Numbered from the stretch's first letter, positions 50,856-64,000 are shown. The stretch: DNA of 64,000 nt from Epiperipatus broadwayi (GCA_028023455.1 JAQFVV010000022.1:6717100-6781099); one strand, 5' to 3'. Numbers and translations are program-made. The notes: generated from the sequence alone by a model not told the origin.

Positions 50856-52620
50856 ACTAGTTATTAATGTTCTTTTATTTTTTATTCTTGGTTGATTTTT
50901 TTCTGCAAGCTTACTAGTCAATTTTCCTTTTGGTATTTTGAAGAGAAGTTATGTTAAATACAGTGACAAAATCTTTAACTTTAGCTATAATGTTTTCTTT
51001 TTCTATTTTTTTTCTTACATTATCTTTTATTTACTTTATCCTTATTGACGTAAGTAATGGGATATAATCTGGATTATAAGTCCAAATGATCAAATATTTT
51101 AAAAAATTTTTTTTAAAAATTATCTACATTAAGTCATAAAATATTTATAGATATATTTGAAGTGCTTGACAATAAGTTAGATTCCATTTATGATTTGAAT
51201 AAATAATATTTCTTTCAATTAGTATGATTTGTTATAAATCACTGAAGGTCAAGACAATCAGAGTGTGTACATGTGAGATTTTTTGGGCTAAACATCACAC
51301 ATCTAAAAGATTTTGATAAATTCCCTTCATCCTTAATGATTTGGTAATACAATTCATCAAGTTATGTTATTTTTATTGTTAGTCATAATTAAATAATACT
51401 GAATCCTGCAGATGTGGAATAAGCTTACTTGGTAGTTCATTTACACTTGCAAATTCATTTATCTATTATTGGAAGTAATCTCCAGAAAAAAAATTCACAA
51501 GTTTCGACACATAATTGAAGTTCTATTCCAGATTCTTTATTAATATTTCTGTGATCTCATGATGAGTCTACTATACATTATTATATTTTATTTATATCTT
51601 CCTTCCTCTTCTCCCTTTATTATAAAGCTTCCTTTTTACATACTAAGTACAAATTTTCAAAAAAAATATTAGAACCCAGAGAAAAAATGAACTTGTCTAT
51701 ATTCAATAGTGCTATATATGTGTAATATTATCTAGATCTGGGTATGAAAAGATATACTAACCATTACTTTCATTATTTTCTACAAACCAATAGTATAAGT
51801 ATAAAGTGTTAGTGATACAATAAAAAAATTTTTCCATAAATTATTGAATTATGATAAATAATTCAATAATTGCTATAAAGTATTATCAAAATTAAATTTT
51901 CTGGTGTCTAAGTAGCCTTTTCAGAATTTGCTCTTCTTGTGAATCAAATGATATTTCCAGTTGTCAGTGGTTATTTCTGCTAATGTTTTATGTATTATTT
52001 CCTCGATATTATTTAGAAAGCTTAAAATTTTTATTTATTCTCATTAGTTTTTTCAGGTTATTGTTTTTTCTCCGAAATAATTGATGTGTTTGGTTTGTAA
52101 CAGACCTTCTTTACATTTTCTGTTTGTTTTTGTCATTTCATTTTTGAATTTGAAATTGACTTATTATATTTACCCAATTGACATTACTTATTTTTGGAAT
52201 GCCTATCTTTATTAAATTCTGGTTTATCTTCTATTTATTCTTTCATAAAATTAATAGGTTATCCAATAGAGCCACCATATTTTTCATTGCTGATTATTTA
52301 TTCTTATTGGCATTTTTGTTCAGATGATTTTTTTTTTTTAAATGATTCTGGTAGATCAATTTCATTATATTCTGTATCTCCAAAATATATGATTCTTATG
52401 AATGAAATATTTTAGAGTATTTTCTTTTTAAATTTTTCCACAGCAGAAGAAAACAAATTCACACAAGCTAGAATTGGAATGTATAACCAATCCCATTTTA
52501 GACAATTCATTTTTGCTTTCAAATTTTGATATTTTCTATAACTTTATACTTGATCATTAAAGAGCAAGGTAGCATTGGTGCTTGAATTATGATGCTAATT
52601 AAGACTTTTGGGAATTTTTT
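50856..52620. other. AT-rich non-coding stretch
   Basis: No gene or clear element. The open frame at 52194-52415 is unsupported by splice sites or composition. Confidence 0.4.
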
Positions 52621-52624
52621 CATC

Positions 52625-54400
52625 ACCAACATCATTCTCAAACATTATTGATCATTTCAGAATGAAGGCCTCTACAAGTTTTTCCAACCCATAAATTATC
52701 TTCATATTATTCCATCTAATTTTCTTATCTGCAGGTAATCACTTTCTAGATCTTTTTATAACCTATGGGATCCAATTTAAGACTTCAACTGTTCATTTAT
52801 AGATCACTTCTAGCTCCATTTTTAGTCTCTTAATTCTTTCAATGATCTCAATAATATATTTTTATTCTCTTACTCGTATATTTCATTTTTGATCCCTATT
52901 ATTCATAGCATACATTACTTCATGTTTTACTATATAATCTGAAGTATCTATATTGCTCTTCTGTTATGTATTACAATCTCAGATCCAAATGAAAGAAATG
53001 ATAATATATATATACATACATACTAAAAACTTTTTTCAAACAAATTAGATATCCTATTTTAATACTATAATTAATTTCAACCATTGTATTCCCTTCTCTA
53101 TTAAAAATCTGACCAAGATATTTGCACTTGTTAATTTTTAAATTCATTATTGTTAATCTTATTTTTTTCTTATCTAAAAATCATTGAACAATGATCTTTT
53201 TTAACATTTATCTTTAGCTCTACCTTTTTGATTTCATTTCATAATTCTTGTAATATTTCCCGAAGCTCTGAAACATTATTTGCAAAAACAATTATACCAT
53301 CTTCAAAAATTAGATAATTTTCATTTTTTATTCCCTTAGCTTTCGGTTTTAATTCACAAAATATTTCCCTTAAAACAGCTGTGAAAAGGTATGGTAATTT
53401 AGTATCGTCTTCCCGTACACTTTTATCAACATTAATCTTCTTAGGACCAACATATTCTTCAGAATTTGATAATAGCCTGAGCTTATATTTTGATGCTTCA
53501 ACTTTAATATCATGCTTTTAGTTAAATGATTTTCATAATCCAAAAATCCAAACCATAATGGTAATTTATACTCATTGATCCTTTCTATATAACTTCTCTT
53601 AATATATGAATTTGCTCTATTATGCTAAAATCACCTTTAATTCAAGCTTGTTTTCTTTTTAAAGATTTGAGTCATAAGATTTCCACAGATGAGATATAGT
53701 GATCTCAATAAAGATATTCTATAGATCTAACAAAACATTACTAGGTCTGAATTTTCTAATAGCTTTTTTGTCACTTTTCTTAAATATCAGTCATTACTGT
53801 ATCCTTTCAATCATCTGATACATAACTTAGATATCTGAAATAGTAACTTGGCTAATAATATTGTTATTTCTTCATTTCTTTTTATTATGACTTTGATAGT
53901 AATTTCGTTTTCTGGAGCTTTTCTATCTTTATAAATTTAAAATTGCATATTTTATTTCTTCATTCAAAAGAATTGGCAATTCACAAAATATTGCTATAAT
54001 TGTGATGGTGACTTTATTTCCATATTCTTTATTACTAATATAGATACCCTACACTGTCCCTCTTTTTAGTAACAATATAATCTTTTTTTCTTATTGGTGA
54101 AACAACTTCCTTTCCGATATCAAGATTTTGCGTTATATTTTTGAGACTAGCTTTTTATCATTTCATAATTATATTTATTTACATCATTCTTTTTCATACC
54201 ATTGTACAAAAGTCACCATAAATTCCAAATATTCAATTCTAGAATAGATTATTTTATATTTTACTAGTAAATTGCTACTTTTTTTTTTTTTTTGCATCTG
54301 CTGATCTTAATGTGTTATTAGTTATCTTCTTATTGAATTTATTTAAGTCTGAAAAAATAGCATTCAGATTACAATTGCCTTTTTCTTGATTAGATTGAAA
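52625..54400 (-). mobile_element. RTE-like LINE remnant (copy F)
   Basis: The 3' end lies at low coordinates. The plus text cagaatgaaggcctctacaa and atctttttataacctatggg mirrors copy A (caggatgaaggtctctctaa, gtcttttacaatctcttgg). Similarity continues upward through the RT region to about 54400. It is strongly decayed with no long open frame. Confidence 0.65.
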
Positions 54401-55984
54401 TTGTCATATTTCTATAATATTAGAAGACAATTTAATATGCATATATATATAACAGTTGGCAAAGCTTGCTAGTGTAAAAAGAAAAGGATAACCAACTGTG
54501 AAAAGAATTTACCCAATCATCACAATAATAAATAAGTCACGAGAGACTTGAAAAATTAAACAGATGATAAAATATTCTGGAGAAATGCCATAATTTCCAG
54601 GAGTCACATCAACTCGACAGAACCTAATTAATATTAAGACTCCAGGAAAAAAAATCCTTAAGAAAATCTTAAAACTTTTTAACAAATTCATTTACAATTA
54701 AACATAACAATTCAAGAATGAATGCAGTATTTCAGATGTTTAGAGTACATAATGATTCTCAACATTTTTTTTTTTTTGTAAAAATATGTACAACATACAT
54801 AAAGATCAAACTATTGAAAATATATGAAATGTAATTCAATATAGCCTTCACTTTTGGTGCATCTGGTGTACTCAGTGATGTATTTGTTTCATTTGTTAAA
54901 AAATATTTTTCTATTCTGCACCATGGCTAACGGTAAATGTGTTTGAAGAAAAACAGGACTTCCAGTGATTTAGAAATGATAATAAAAATGATAAATACAT
55001 AAAAGATGAATAAAATTGTTTTATTACATGGATTTTGTGGTTTCAAACAAAAAAAAATCCAATTTTTCGAACATGAGGCAAAATTAAATCCACTTTCATA
55101 AAAATAAGTCTAATTACACACATAAATTATAAATAAGATTATAAATAGCATAGCACATGATATTAAAATTCTTTTACTCAAGTTTTTTTTGCACTACTAC
55201 TATTTAATTAAATAAAGCTCACAAAATATTGTCAATGTATTTAAAATTCTTAAACAGTATTATATATAAACATATAGTATTTATAGCACTACAAGTGTCA
55301 TAACTTATTCATACTGCAACTCTTAATCTGGGCAAAATTATTGTAAAGCTCCTCAAAACTAAACATTTTATTATTAAATTTTGAAAACATACACAAACAC
55401 AAAACTAATATAATAAGTCTCGCTAATAAACCTAACTGATGTAAGCACTATATTTCTATCATCTTCAATATATGAGTTCCATTTTTTCTTAGACAACAGC
55501 AATTGAAAACTTTAATTGCTAATAATTAATATTTATTTTAGTTAATCTTGCTATAAAAAAAGATTAAGTAAGTTAGCAAGTTTTTGTAAGAAAGAGAAAA
55601 ATATCAGTAAATGTGTATTTATTTACTTTTTTTTGATTACTGTAAATACATTGAACCAATATCAAATAAATTATATATACAGAATATTGTCAATAAATAT
55701 TCAATAGATATTCAAAGTAGTATCTACTTAATATTTACATATAATATGCAATTATTTTCAGCATCATATGCTTTAAAGACATGAGGTTTATAATAAAAAG
55801 ATAAGAACTATATTATTGAATTACTACTATATATTCCCTTATTCCAGAGTATAAACTTTTGTTCCATCTCCCTTTTAATAAAAAAAATAATAATTCTAGC
55901 TTTTTGTTGAGTTAGCTAAGTAGTTATTTTTATTTGGTGAGCAAAGATGAAAAGACATTCAAATCCTTACACTATCCGGAAATT
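54401..55984. other. AT-rich non-coding stretch
   Basis: No gene or mobile element was recognised. The short minus-strand open frame at 54509-54691 has no support. Confidence 0.45.
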
Positions 55985-56115
55985 GGAAGCCTGATTGTCA
56001 ATTAAGCCTTCCTTTCTGCCCTGCATAGTTTAATGCAGCAGTAGAACATCAGACCCAAGATCGATTTTGACATTCACACTTCTTATAAATTCCAGAGCAA
56101 TAAAGCCTTTTAGTC
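55985..56115 (+). repeat. SINE fragment ending GAGCAATAAAGCC
   Basis: ATGCAGCAGTAGAACATCAG, then AAGATCGATTTTGACATTC and TTCCAGAGCAATAAAGCC line up with the SINE at 13170-13310, especially over the last 13 bases. The head is more diverged. Confidence 0.5.
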
Positions 56116-57011
56116 TTTTTTTTTCTTTATTGTTCTTTTATGAAGGGGGGCTAGATTTGCCCTATAGTAGTCATTTAAAGATTGTTTTAACTATTTATCA
56201 AGTGTTGAGCACAAAATGCAGACTGAATTATTTTCAAATAATTGATCATGCTGAAGTTGCCCCCCCCTCCCCTAAACCACCTTTATCTATCAGAATTGAT
56301 CCAAAACAAGACATCATAAATAAATCAAATGCTCAAGTTAGAATAAGAGAAGCCTTAAAATATAATTTATTAACACAAATTTTTTTATTATTAATAAGCT
56401 CTCTTTAATCATTATTGGAACAATTTTAAACAATATTTTTAAAATAATAAAGCATATCAACTAACAATTCTGTTAATTTATTTCTTTATCGTTTTACTAA
56501 ATAGAGCATTTAATTGATTAATTCTTTTTATAATGCTTCATTACATTAAAATGCTTTACATATAAATATCAAAACAACTAACTTAACAATATTAAATATT
56601 AAAAACAAATGATTTAAATAAACTATTAAGTAGAACTCCATTATTTTATAATGCATCTATAAGCATCAAAGTTAATTAAAGATTATGGTATTGTTTTAAA
56701 TAGAAGGTGCTACAACAAATAATTAAGGGATGGCAAATTTCCATTGAAGATTATGGTATTCCAGAGTTTAGTAGCAAAGAATTGAACATACAATGCTATC
56801 CATCTATAGAACAATCTTTATTTAAACAAAAATACATCTACACAATTTTTTTTTGTTTAATATTCATTTATTTATTTTAATTAAATCAGACATTTCTGTG
56901 AACAAACCATATACCTAACCCCCCTAATTTATTACTTACCACTAATGTCATTTATAAAATAAAAGTTTTAGTTTAAAAGATAGTATGAATATAATAATTT
57001 CAATCCATGAA
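56116..57011. other. AT-rich non-coding stretch
   Basis: Contains a C-rich run near 56260. No gene. Confidence 0.45.
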
Positions 57012-57287
57012 GATTCCTATTAAAGCAAAATTCTAAAATTAAAATTAAACAATTAGTACAATAAAACAAGGGACTAAAATTTCTATCAAACTAACTATAG
57101 AAACATTTTAAAAATTAAATAAAAACAATGACAAGCTAATAGTGATGAGATTCCTATTAAAGCAAAATTCTAAAATTAAAATTAAACAATTAGTACAATA
57201 AAACATGGGACTAAACTTTCTATCAAACTAACTACAGAAACATTTTAAAAATTAAATAAAAACAATGACAAGCTAATAGTGACGATA
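57012..57287 (+). repeat. 138-bp tandem duplication (two copies)
   Basis: The unit starting gattcctattaaagcaaaa at 57012 is repeated at 57150 with only a few substitutions (for example aagggactaaaat versus atgggactaaact). It is a recent local duplication. Confidence 0.92.
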
Positions 57288-57937
57288 GTTATTTTCTTAT
57301 TACTGGACTATTTGAAGTTTAAAAAAAAATTGTTTTCACCTGCACATTCATTGTAATTTTACTTGTAATTATTATATGTTGGATTATTTCTATCATCTAG
57401 AATTAATTGCTTAATGTTTTTAGAAAAATTCAAACTTTAAATTTTTCAAACACATTCAACTATTAATCATACCACAAATGTTAGTACATAATGCATTTTG
57501 AGTAATAATGTTCTCTTCTCTTCATCAGCATCTGACCGACCAGTGGCACTATTAGCTTATGAATTGAACATAGGATATTTAAATTTGTGATTAATGAATT
57601 TAAGATAAGACTAATCAACTAAGCCATTCTGTCAAAGGCAACAACTAATAGAAATTTTATATACTTATCTATAAGAATCCTCCTGATTTTTCCACTTTTT
57701 CTTAAGAGCAATATTAATGAATGGTTTCCAAATATTATGACTTACCATAATAGATTGACTAAATTTAAAAAAGCTTCTTACGTGAATGGCAGATAATTCC
57801 ATACATCAATCTAATGTGACAATTTATAATGTTTAGAAAACCCTCATTTACCTTGTCCTTAGAAGAAAAAAAAGAGAGAGAAATCCAAAAGATAATAGAT
57901 AAGTATATAAAATTTCTATTAACTGTTGCCCTTGACA

Positions 57938-58150
57938 AAATAGTCTAGTTGGTTAGAGCATCATCTTAAATTCAGTAATCACAAAAAAAGAGAGATGAGG
58001 ATCCTCGTAGATAAGGATATCAAATTTTATTTTCTGTGGCCTTTGACAAAATAGTCTGGCTGGTTTAGAGTATCATCTTAAATTCAATAATCATGAATCT
58101 AAAAGTCTAAGGTTTGTTTCTCATGCTAGTGCTATCATTGGTCAGACCAG
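57938..58150 (+). repeat. Two tRNA-like SINE heads in tandem
   Basis: CTTGACAAAATAGTCTAGTT with GGTTAGAGCATCATC (57941) and TTTGACAAAATAGTCTGGCT with GGTTTAGAGTATCATC (58042) are two A-box-bearing heads about 100 bp apart. The second continues to a B-box-like AAGGTTTGTTTCTC. The first breaks off into an A-rich stretch before its B box. Confidence 0.5.
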
Positions 58151-58199
58151 CAACAAGTGAAGAGAACACTTCAAACATTGTTACACACTAACTTGTATG

Positions 58200-58645
58200 T
58201 TATTATTAACAATCGAATATATTAAACAAATTAAAATAAAGTTTTACTTTTTTAGACATTTAACAATTTCTAGATAATGGAAATGGCTCAACATATAATT
58301 ATAAATTCACAATAATTATATAAACTTTTTAAAAAAAAAAAAAGATTTACTATCAAAAAAAAAAATTAAACACTTTCGCATTAAAGGAATGAATTTTGGA
58401 TTAATATATTAATTTAAGAAATGATAACAGATAACATTCAATTTAAGATAGGCATGCTTGCTAATTCAAATTTATTATTTCAATATGAATCAAGATTCAC
58501 TTTCTTTATTTTAGTATTACTTTATTTATTAGTTTTGGAAGTTGTTTTTTTTTTAAGTTAAAGTTCAAATTTTTTGGCATAAAACATTATTTAATCAATA
58601 AAATAAAAAGCTGAATAATTGTTGCTTGGGAGTTTAAAACATATT
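58200..58645. other. AT-rich non-coding stretch
   Basis: No gene or structured element. Several A runs. Confidence 0.45.
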
Positions 58646-58649
58646 TGAG

Positions 58650-58730
58650 TATTAGCGGTAATAAAGTTGGCCTACGATCCATGAACTTAAGCTTCAAGAT
58701 CTGCTATTCTACCACTGCATCAAATCATAC
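58650..58730 (-). repeat. tRNA-like SINE head
   Basis: The minus strand reads GATGCAGTGGTAGAATAGC (A-box region), then TTGAAGCTTAAGTTCATGG where the B box would lie. The tRNA-like order is weak but clear relative to the AT-rich flanks. Confidence 0.4.
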
Positions 58731-58854
58731 AAGACTTAGCATTACAGGAAAAGAGTGAGGAAAAATATATGAATGATGATCATATAAAAGTAATAAATAA
58801 TTGAAGTTAGTTTCATGGGAGATAATATAACATTAGAACACTGAAATGACAGAT

Positions 58855-58930
58855 TGAACTTTGATGCAAAAACCTTCAGTAAGAATCTATCATTCTACCA
58901 CAGTGCCACATCAATGACTCAGAAAATTAA
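58855..58930 (-). repeat. tRNA-like SINE head
   Basis: The minus strand reads GATGTGGCACTGTGGTAGAA (A-box region), then TTGCATCAAAGTTCAATCTG (B-box region). Confidence 0.45.
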
Positions 58931-60580
58931 ATAACATTCAAACACCTCCAGGGGTGGGTTTTCCTCAGTAGTTCCATTCGCTTGATTAGACTAATAATTT
59001 TTCTGTTACTTTCCTCATCCAGGTACTAATATCAAAAGCTGTAGTTTTTTATTCTGATACTCCACTACTCTTGATTTACAGTCCCATCAGAGAATTAAAT
59101 CTTTTATGAAAAATCAATCCAAACAATTTTTTAAAACTGGTACATGATGCAGTAAAAACTAAAAATAAACTGAAAACCTGAATAAGGATCACATGTCTAT
59201 ATATGGATGATTATTGAATGCAAAAGTTGTTCTTAACAATAGAAAAGATTGTGTTTCTTTGCACATTTGTAAATGAGTATAAGTTTTAACTGAATTATAA
59301 AAATGATTCAAATTATACACAACACATTTTAAATTTTGATAATGCTTTAACAGATACATGAATAAAAATCAATTTTAAAACAAATAAAAAAGAAAGTGAC
59401 TCCTCAAAGTGTAACTTGACATGTTTTAATTATATATGTAGTAGTTATAATAATTCAAAGAAAAATATAATAATTTTTACAATATAAAGCTAAAGTAAGT
59501 TTTGCAGAACACTTAATGTTACATAATCAAATACTTCCAGTATCTTTAAACATAAACTGCAACCGTGATTTATAAAATAGTACATAAAATTAGAAAGTAG
59601 AAAACATGTGAACCTAACACAATATCAAATGGCTATTAGTCAGATAAGAGTTTGAAATATGCTTAATGTGCAATAATCCAGATATGAAATGAAGCCAAAC
59701 AGAAAAATATGACAAAAGTAAAAATCAAAAACATTAAGACATAAAAAAAGTCTTAAAAATATAAATTATCATTCAAAATAGAATTTGGTAATAATATACA
59801 AATTTAACGGCATGATCTATTTATTATCAAGGTCAAAGTAATTGGAGTTGCTTCATTTTGGTTTTGGCAAATAATCTTTGACTCCATTAATTTCAGTTCT
59901 GAGTTAACAACACTGATATGAGTAGGGTTTTTTTTTGCCCAAAGACTGATAAAATAGCTAAATAATACGGTATTATACTAATTAACATTCAATCAATGAT
60001 AATGATACTTTGATATAACTCAGTTTAATTTACAACATTAAAAAAAAATTGTAAACTTAACTATATTGTCTTATATAATGTTTATATATTTGGCTGGTGT
60101 AAAAGATAGAACTAATATTGCATAAATTCAATTACAGTATATTATAATTTATTTCTATTGTAATTAATTTTAGAAAAATTGCAAAAAATGTAAACTAAGA
60201 ATTTCCCCCTGTCTATTGTATATTAGATCTTTAAAAATAATTAATATGAAGATTGGAAACCCCTATAAGTGGGAAGAAATACTTGATTGAATGTACTTTA
60301 AAAAGCTTCTATTACGCTTATTCAAGATTAACAATTCACTATCACTAACTTTGTTAAACCATTTTCATTCAATGTTATAAGCATTTGAAGAGAGCTTCAA
60401 TTTGATTTTCAAGTTAATGTTTCAATTATATTTCTTGTTCAAAACAAACAAAAAAAATCTAAGTATTATGTTAAGATTAAGATCAAAAGTCCAAATAAAA
60501 AAATATTCAATTTTAAAATATAAAGACAGTCAACAATAATATTTTCATATTAAACAAAAAAGTACTAATAAATAAAACCT

Positions 60581-60769
60581 TCAATTAAATGAATTTATTC
60601 TTTTGATTCTGTGTTTACAACTCATTATGATTTTCAACTGAAACACTTGAACACCTATACCCTCATCTTCTGACGTTAAATGTGTAAGCATTTTAGGATA
60701 ATCTGGCCGTAGATAGAAAATAGCTTTCAGTGATTTCTGAATTAAGCTCTCCAACCACAAGAGAAAATT
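60581..60769 (-). other. Coding-like open frame, possible exon
   Basis: The minus strand is open for 63 codons in a region less AT-biased than its flanks: NFLLWLESLIQKSLKAIFYL, then RPDYPKMLTHLTSEDEGIGV. A pyrimidine-rich segment ends ttggag near 60755. A candidate donor g|gtatag lies at 60661/60660 and would leave phase 1, the phase the cic exon at 45980 needs. A short first exon starting at the internal Met is one reading. There is no recognised homology, so the match may be chance. Confidence 0.2.
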
Positions 60770-61409
60770 TCAATCAATCAGTCCATATGCAATAGAAGAA
60801 TTCCAACAGACCATATGGCATAGGTGTTGCCTTTTGTGCAAGCTTTAGCTGTAGGTTATTATATTTATGTAATATCTTGTTAAATAAAGTAATAGCAGCA
60901 AAAAGACCTCATGGATATCATACTCAGTTTTACATATTCACAACTAATAGTTATTCTGGAGATCTGCTTAATGTCAATCCTCTTGGGTTTTTTTTCAGTT
61001 TGCCATTGTAATTTTAGCCAAAGTTTTGACATTTAACAAGATTAAGTTTAATGTAGTGGGCTCATATGCAATCTGCCCTATGGTAAGTAGACAAAATTTT
61101 TGTGAAAAGTATTTCTTTAGAGAGCTTAAAAGTTCAACTTTTTTTATAAATTGATGGCAGTATTAACTGGAGCAAAGATTGCGACTAAAAAAATAAAAAC
61201 ACACAAGATCCTTTTAATGGGTTGTTCTGAAATGTTACTGCATTCGGAGAAATGATTGTTCTAATGAGACATGTGATTTCTTCAGTTTAGCTAGCACTTT
61301 TATATATTATTATCAATCTGTAAATAAAAAGGCAGCATTTTTAAATTTCCATGTTAAAATTATTTAAACAAAAGCATGCATGTATGTTAAATTCTCTAAC
61401 TTCAATCAG

Positions 61410-61453
61410 TATGTTATTAACACTAAACAACACATGATCACCTATGTTATTAA
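61410..61453 (-). mobile_element. Tail-only 22-bp insertion of the hairpin-plus-tail repeat
   Basis: The 11-bp direct repeat tatgttattaa (61410-61420 and 61443-61453) flanks only cactaaacaacacatgatca plus cc, which is the terminal tail of the family. A tail-anchored, extremely 5'-truncated insertion with its own target duplication is expected from reverse transcription primed at the target. Confidence 0.65.
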
Positions 61454-64000
61454 GTCACATGACAAAAAAATAAGGTACACAGATTTCTCATTCTTAAAAT
61501 TTTTTAAATTGGTAAAAGATTTTATTGTGAAAGAAACTTGAAAAAAAAAACCTATGAAAACTATTCACAGATTTTTTTCCCCCTCTAGTTCAGACAACAA
61601 GTGATAATATTTTAAAACTTTGAATCATGCACAAATCTGGTATTCCTTCATTTATTCAAAATATAATTCTCTGCAAATGTTGATGACATTTTATAATGGT
61701 AAGAATTTAAGTTTCTCTAGGGCTTCATGCATTGAAGAACAACTTTAAAAATGAAAAAGTTGTACAACTTGTTTAAATTGTAAATATATTTTCATGCCTT
61801 AAGGGCATATCTTATACTATTGTTTACTTCTTTATTTTTAATATTTAAATACTGAATTTATAATTCTTAATAGGTTAGTAAAAAAAATAACAAAAAAAAT
61901 GTTAATTATGATAATGACCAATCAGATGTGCAATATGATTGAAAATTTCTAAGAATAATTACATGATAATCAATGACTTATTTACATAATTAAAATTAAT
62001 TTTCCATATACTGTTATTAATACAGAAAAAAAGAAAGACAATAAAAAATTTAGGTAAATCAATTGAAAAGTAATGTTAAAAAAGATTAAAAAGAGGCTGA
62101 TTTCCTTGAGATCTAATGGTCCTCATTATCACATGACAATTTCTAGTAATTATATGAATGACATTCCTTTACAATGACCTATCATGTTTATTTTCATCTT
62201 ATCAATGATACATTCATTATTGTAATGAATAATGTTGCTGGACATTCTTTTCTTTCACTTTTAATTTTTTTAAATTTTCTAATACATTAAATCGTCTTAT
62301 AATTTGAATAATATAAGCTAATATAATTCTGGCCTATTTCGACTTCAAGTGAAAGTTCAGTTTTAAATTTATAGTGAATATTCATTTTTATATTTCCATT
62401 GGTATATATGGAATTTCAACACCATATTCCAAAATATTCTTCATTTTCCTATCCTGTTTCCGCAATGATTAATTTTCATATCAAAAAATCACAGAAAATG
62501 CCATAGTTTAAAAAATTCTAATAGAAATACTATTTTTGTTTTAAAAGATATATCATTATATCTAGACTTTTTTCAATTATTCACTATGACTGCCTATAAT
62601 AAATGTCTTTAACATAATCAACAAAAGTGACCCTGTTAAATTTTAAAAAATTATATATTTCTGAAAAATTTGTCAGTTTCAATACATAATCATAACCATT
62701 TCTCTAGACATCATGATTACATAATTAAAATAAAATTTCTACATATTATTATTACAAATTTTTTTTACAAATCATTCAAAAATATTGTTAAAAAAAGAAA
62801 ATAAAAAAAAGTTCCAATTAAATAAATATATTATTTAAACCTTGTGGGATGCATGATTGTAGGTGTCATTAACTCATTGATAATTCCCGATGATCATATA
62901 ATTAGCACTCCTCTAGAATAGGAAGAGTGTAGGGCTTACTTTCCATATCAATGAAATATAGACATGATCACAATTAATAATTAATGTTTTTTTATTCCAA
63001 CAATAATTATGTAGAAGGCAACACATAAACATATTACTTATATAAGAAATTAGTTTTAATAAATCTTTTTATATATTTAGTCAACTTATCAAAATCCAGA
63101 TTAAATTTTATACTATTTAGTCTCAATTCTGCTTTCGAATATTCATCAGAGATCCACATTCTTAAAAAACATCTGCTTACATTAATAATGGTAAATACTT
63201 GTTCACATTTATAAATGAAAGCAATTATTTATGAAGCAAAATTTCAAATGCTGCAATATTAAAAAATAATCATGCTAATACATCACAATCTAAATAATTT
63301 TGTACAGGCAAATTGTAAAATGCTTAAAGAATAAAACAATTCATGTTTTCTTTATAAGAGTGAAGAACAAGGCATTATTCTCCAGGCTTAACAATACTTT
63401 TATTTTTCACCTTAATCTCAGAGTTTCACAATTAAGGACAGTGTTTATGCAATCCCATATATATATAAAGTTAATATCTACTAATATGGCACCAACATTA
63501 TCACTGCTCAACTTTATCCTATAGAGATCTTTCAACATTGTTAATTATTAAAGTCAAAATGAATGAAGAAGCTAAAATGTCTATCACACAACTAGGTAAG
63601 ATAAACAAATTCAGTAATGATCTAGGAGAGTGATGTATACTTCTCCAGGTTTAAAATATCATATACACAATCCATAAAATAGAGCCACCACATTAAATAT
63701 CAAAGATTCATTTTATCCAGCAAAGAATTACCAATACTAATTTTTGGGTTATTATATATTATTTGTTTCAAATGTAAATTACAAGAGCATGGTTCCAAAC
63801 TGGCACAGAGATAGTAAAAAAAATTTCATTTTATCTGATAATCAATTAAAGAGAAAAGCATCAAAAATAATATAATCTTCCCATTACAAAATAATTAATC
63901 AGCTTCTCACATTTTCTTCAATCCAAGAACATAAAAAAGTTCCAAAAGCTAGATATCCCCATCAGTTTTCTGCATTAGTGGTTTTCTCCATAAATAATTT
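61454..64000. other. AT-rich non-coding stretch
   Basis: No exon, promoter or mobile element could be supported up to the window end. Confidence 0.45.

Noticed and set aside
58951-58985. CAGGGGTGGGTT sequence resembling a hAT end
   Set aside because: No matching second terminus or 8-bp duplication was found nearby.

Overview
The window is strongly AT-rich, gene-poor eukaryotic nuclear DNA from an invertebrate animal. It holds spliced exons with GT-AG boundaries, many tRNA-derived SINE fragments, decayed non-LTR retrotransposons, hAT- and pogo-like DNA transposons and long microsatellites. The base composition and repeat mix would suit a chelicerate, aphid-like insect or mollusc, but the sequence does not settle the lineage. 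No operons, bacterial genes or CRISPR arrays are visible.

The one securely recognised gene is capicua (cic/CIC), on the minus strand. Four features fix it. An exon at 45840-45980 carries the ataxin-1 (AXH) binding motif VFPWHSLVPFL. An exon at 37638-37768 encodes the acidic/basic linker with KRRTQSL. An exon at 37377-37562 carries most of the HMG box. An exon at 34420-34573 completes the HMG box and the following basic stretch. All three internal junctions agree in reading phase. The first coding exon (above 45980) and the long C-terminal half with the C1 domain were not found; 34 kb below the last exon contain no recognisable continuation. At the left edge, a plus-strand segment (133-238) looks like the last coding exon of another, unrecognised gene.

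The rest is intron or intergenic repeat. 1-34 kb: LINE pieces at 1.3, 17.5-20.9 and 28.1 kb; hAT elements at 7.0, 14.0, 19.3 (inside a LINE) and 30.8 kb; SINEs; and a hairpin-plus-tail repeat at 4.0, 8.7, 11.2 and 13.5 kb. 34-46 kb (cic introns): a pogo/Tigger-like remnant at 36.0-37.2 kb, LINE remnants at 40 and 44-45.6 kb, a near-perfect 242-bp-armed foldback at 41.35-41.92 kb and a further hairpin-family copy at 42.7 kb. 46-64 kb: a 360-bp compound microsatellite at 49.2 kb, a minus-strand LINE at 52.6-54.4 kb, several SINE heads, a 138-bp tandem duplication at 57.0 kb and a possible exon-like open frame at 60.6 kb.

The most unusual signal is the set of elements built as a long hairpin followed by a short asymmetric tail, flanked by 11-14 bp direct repeats. 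Their stems pair in different copies with different sequences, some copies lack one arm, and one copy is only the last 22 bp of the tail. This fits target-primed reverse transcription better than cut-and-paste transposition, although the elements look like foldback MITEs and show no clear Pol III promoter.
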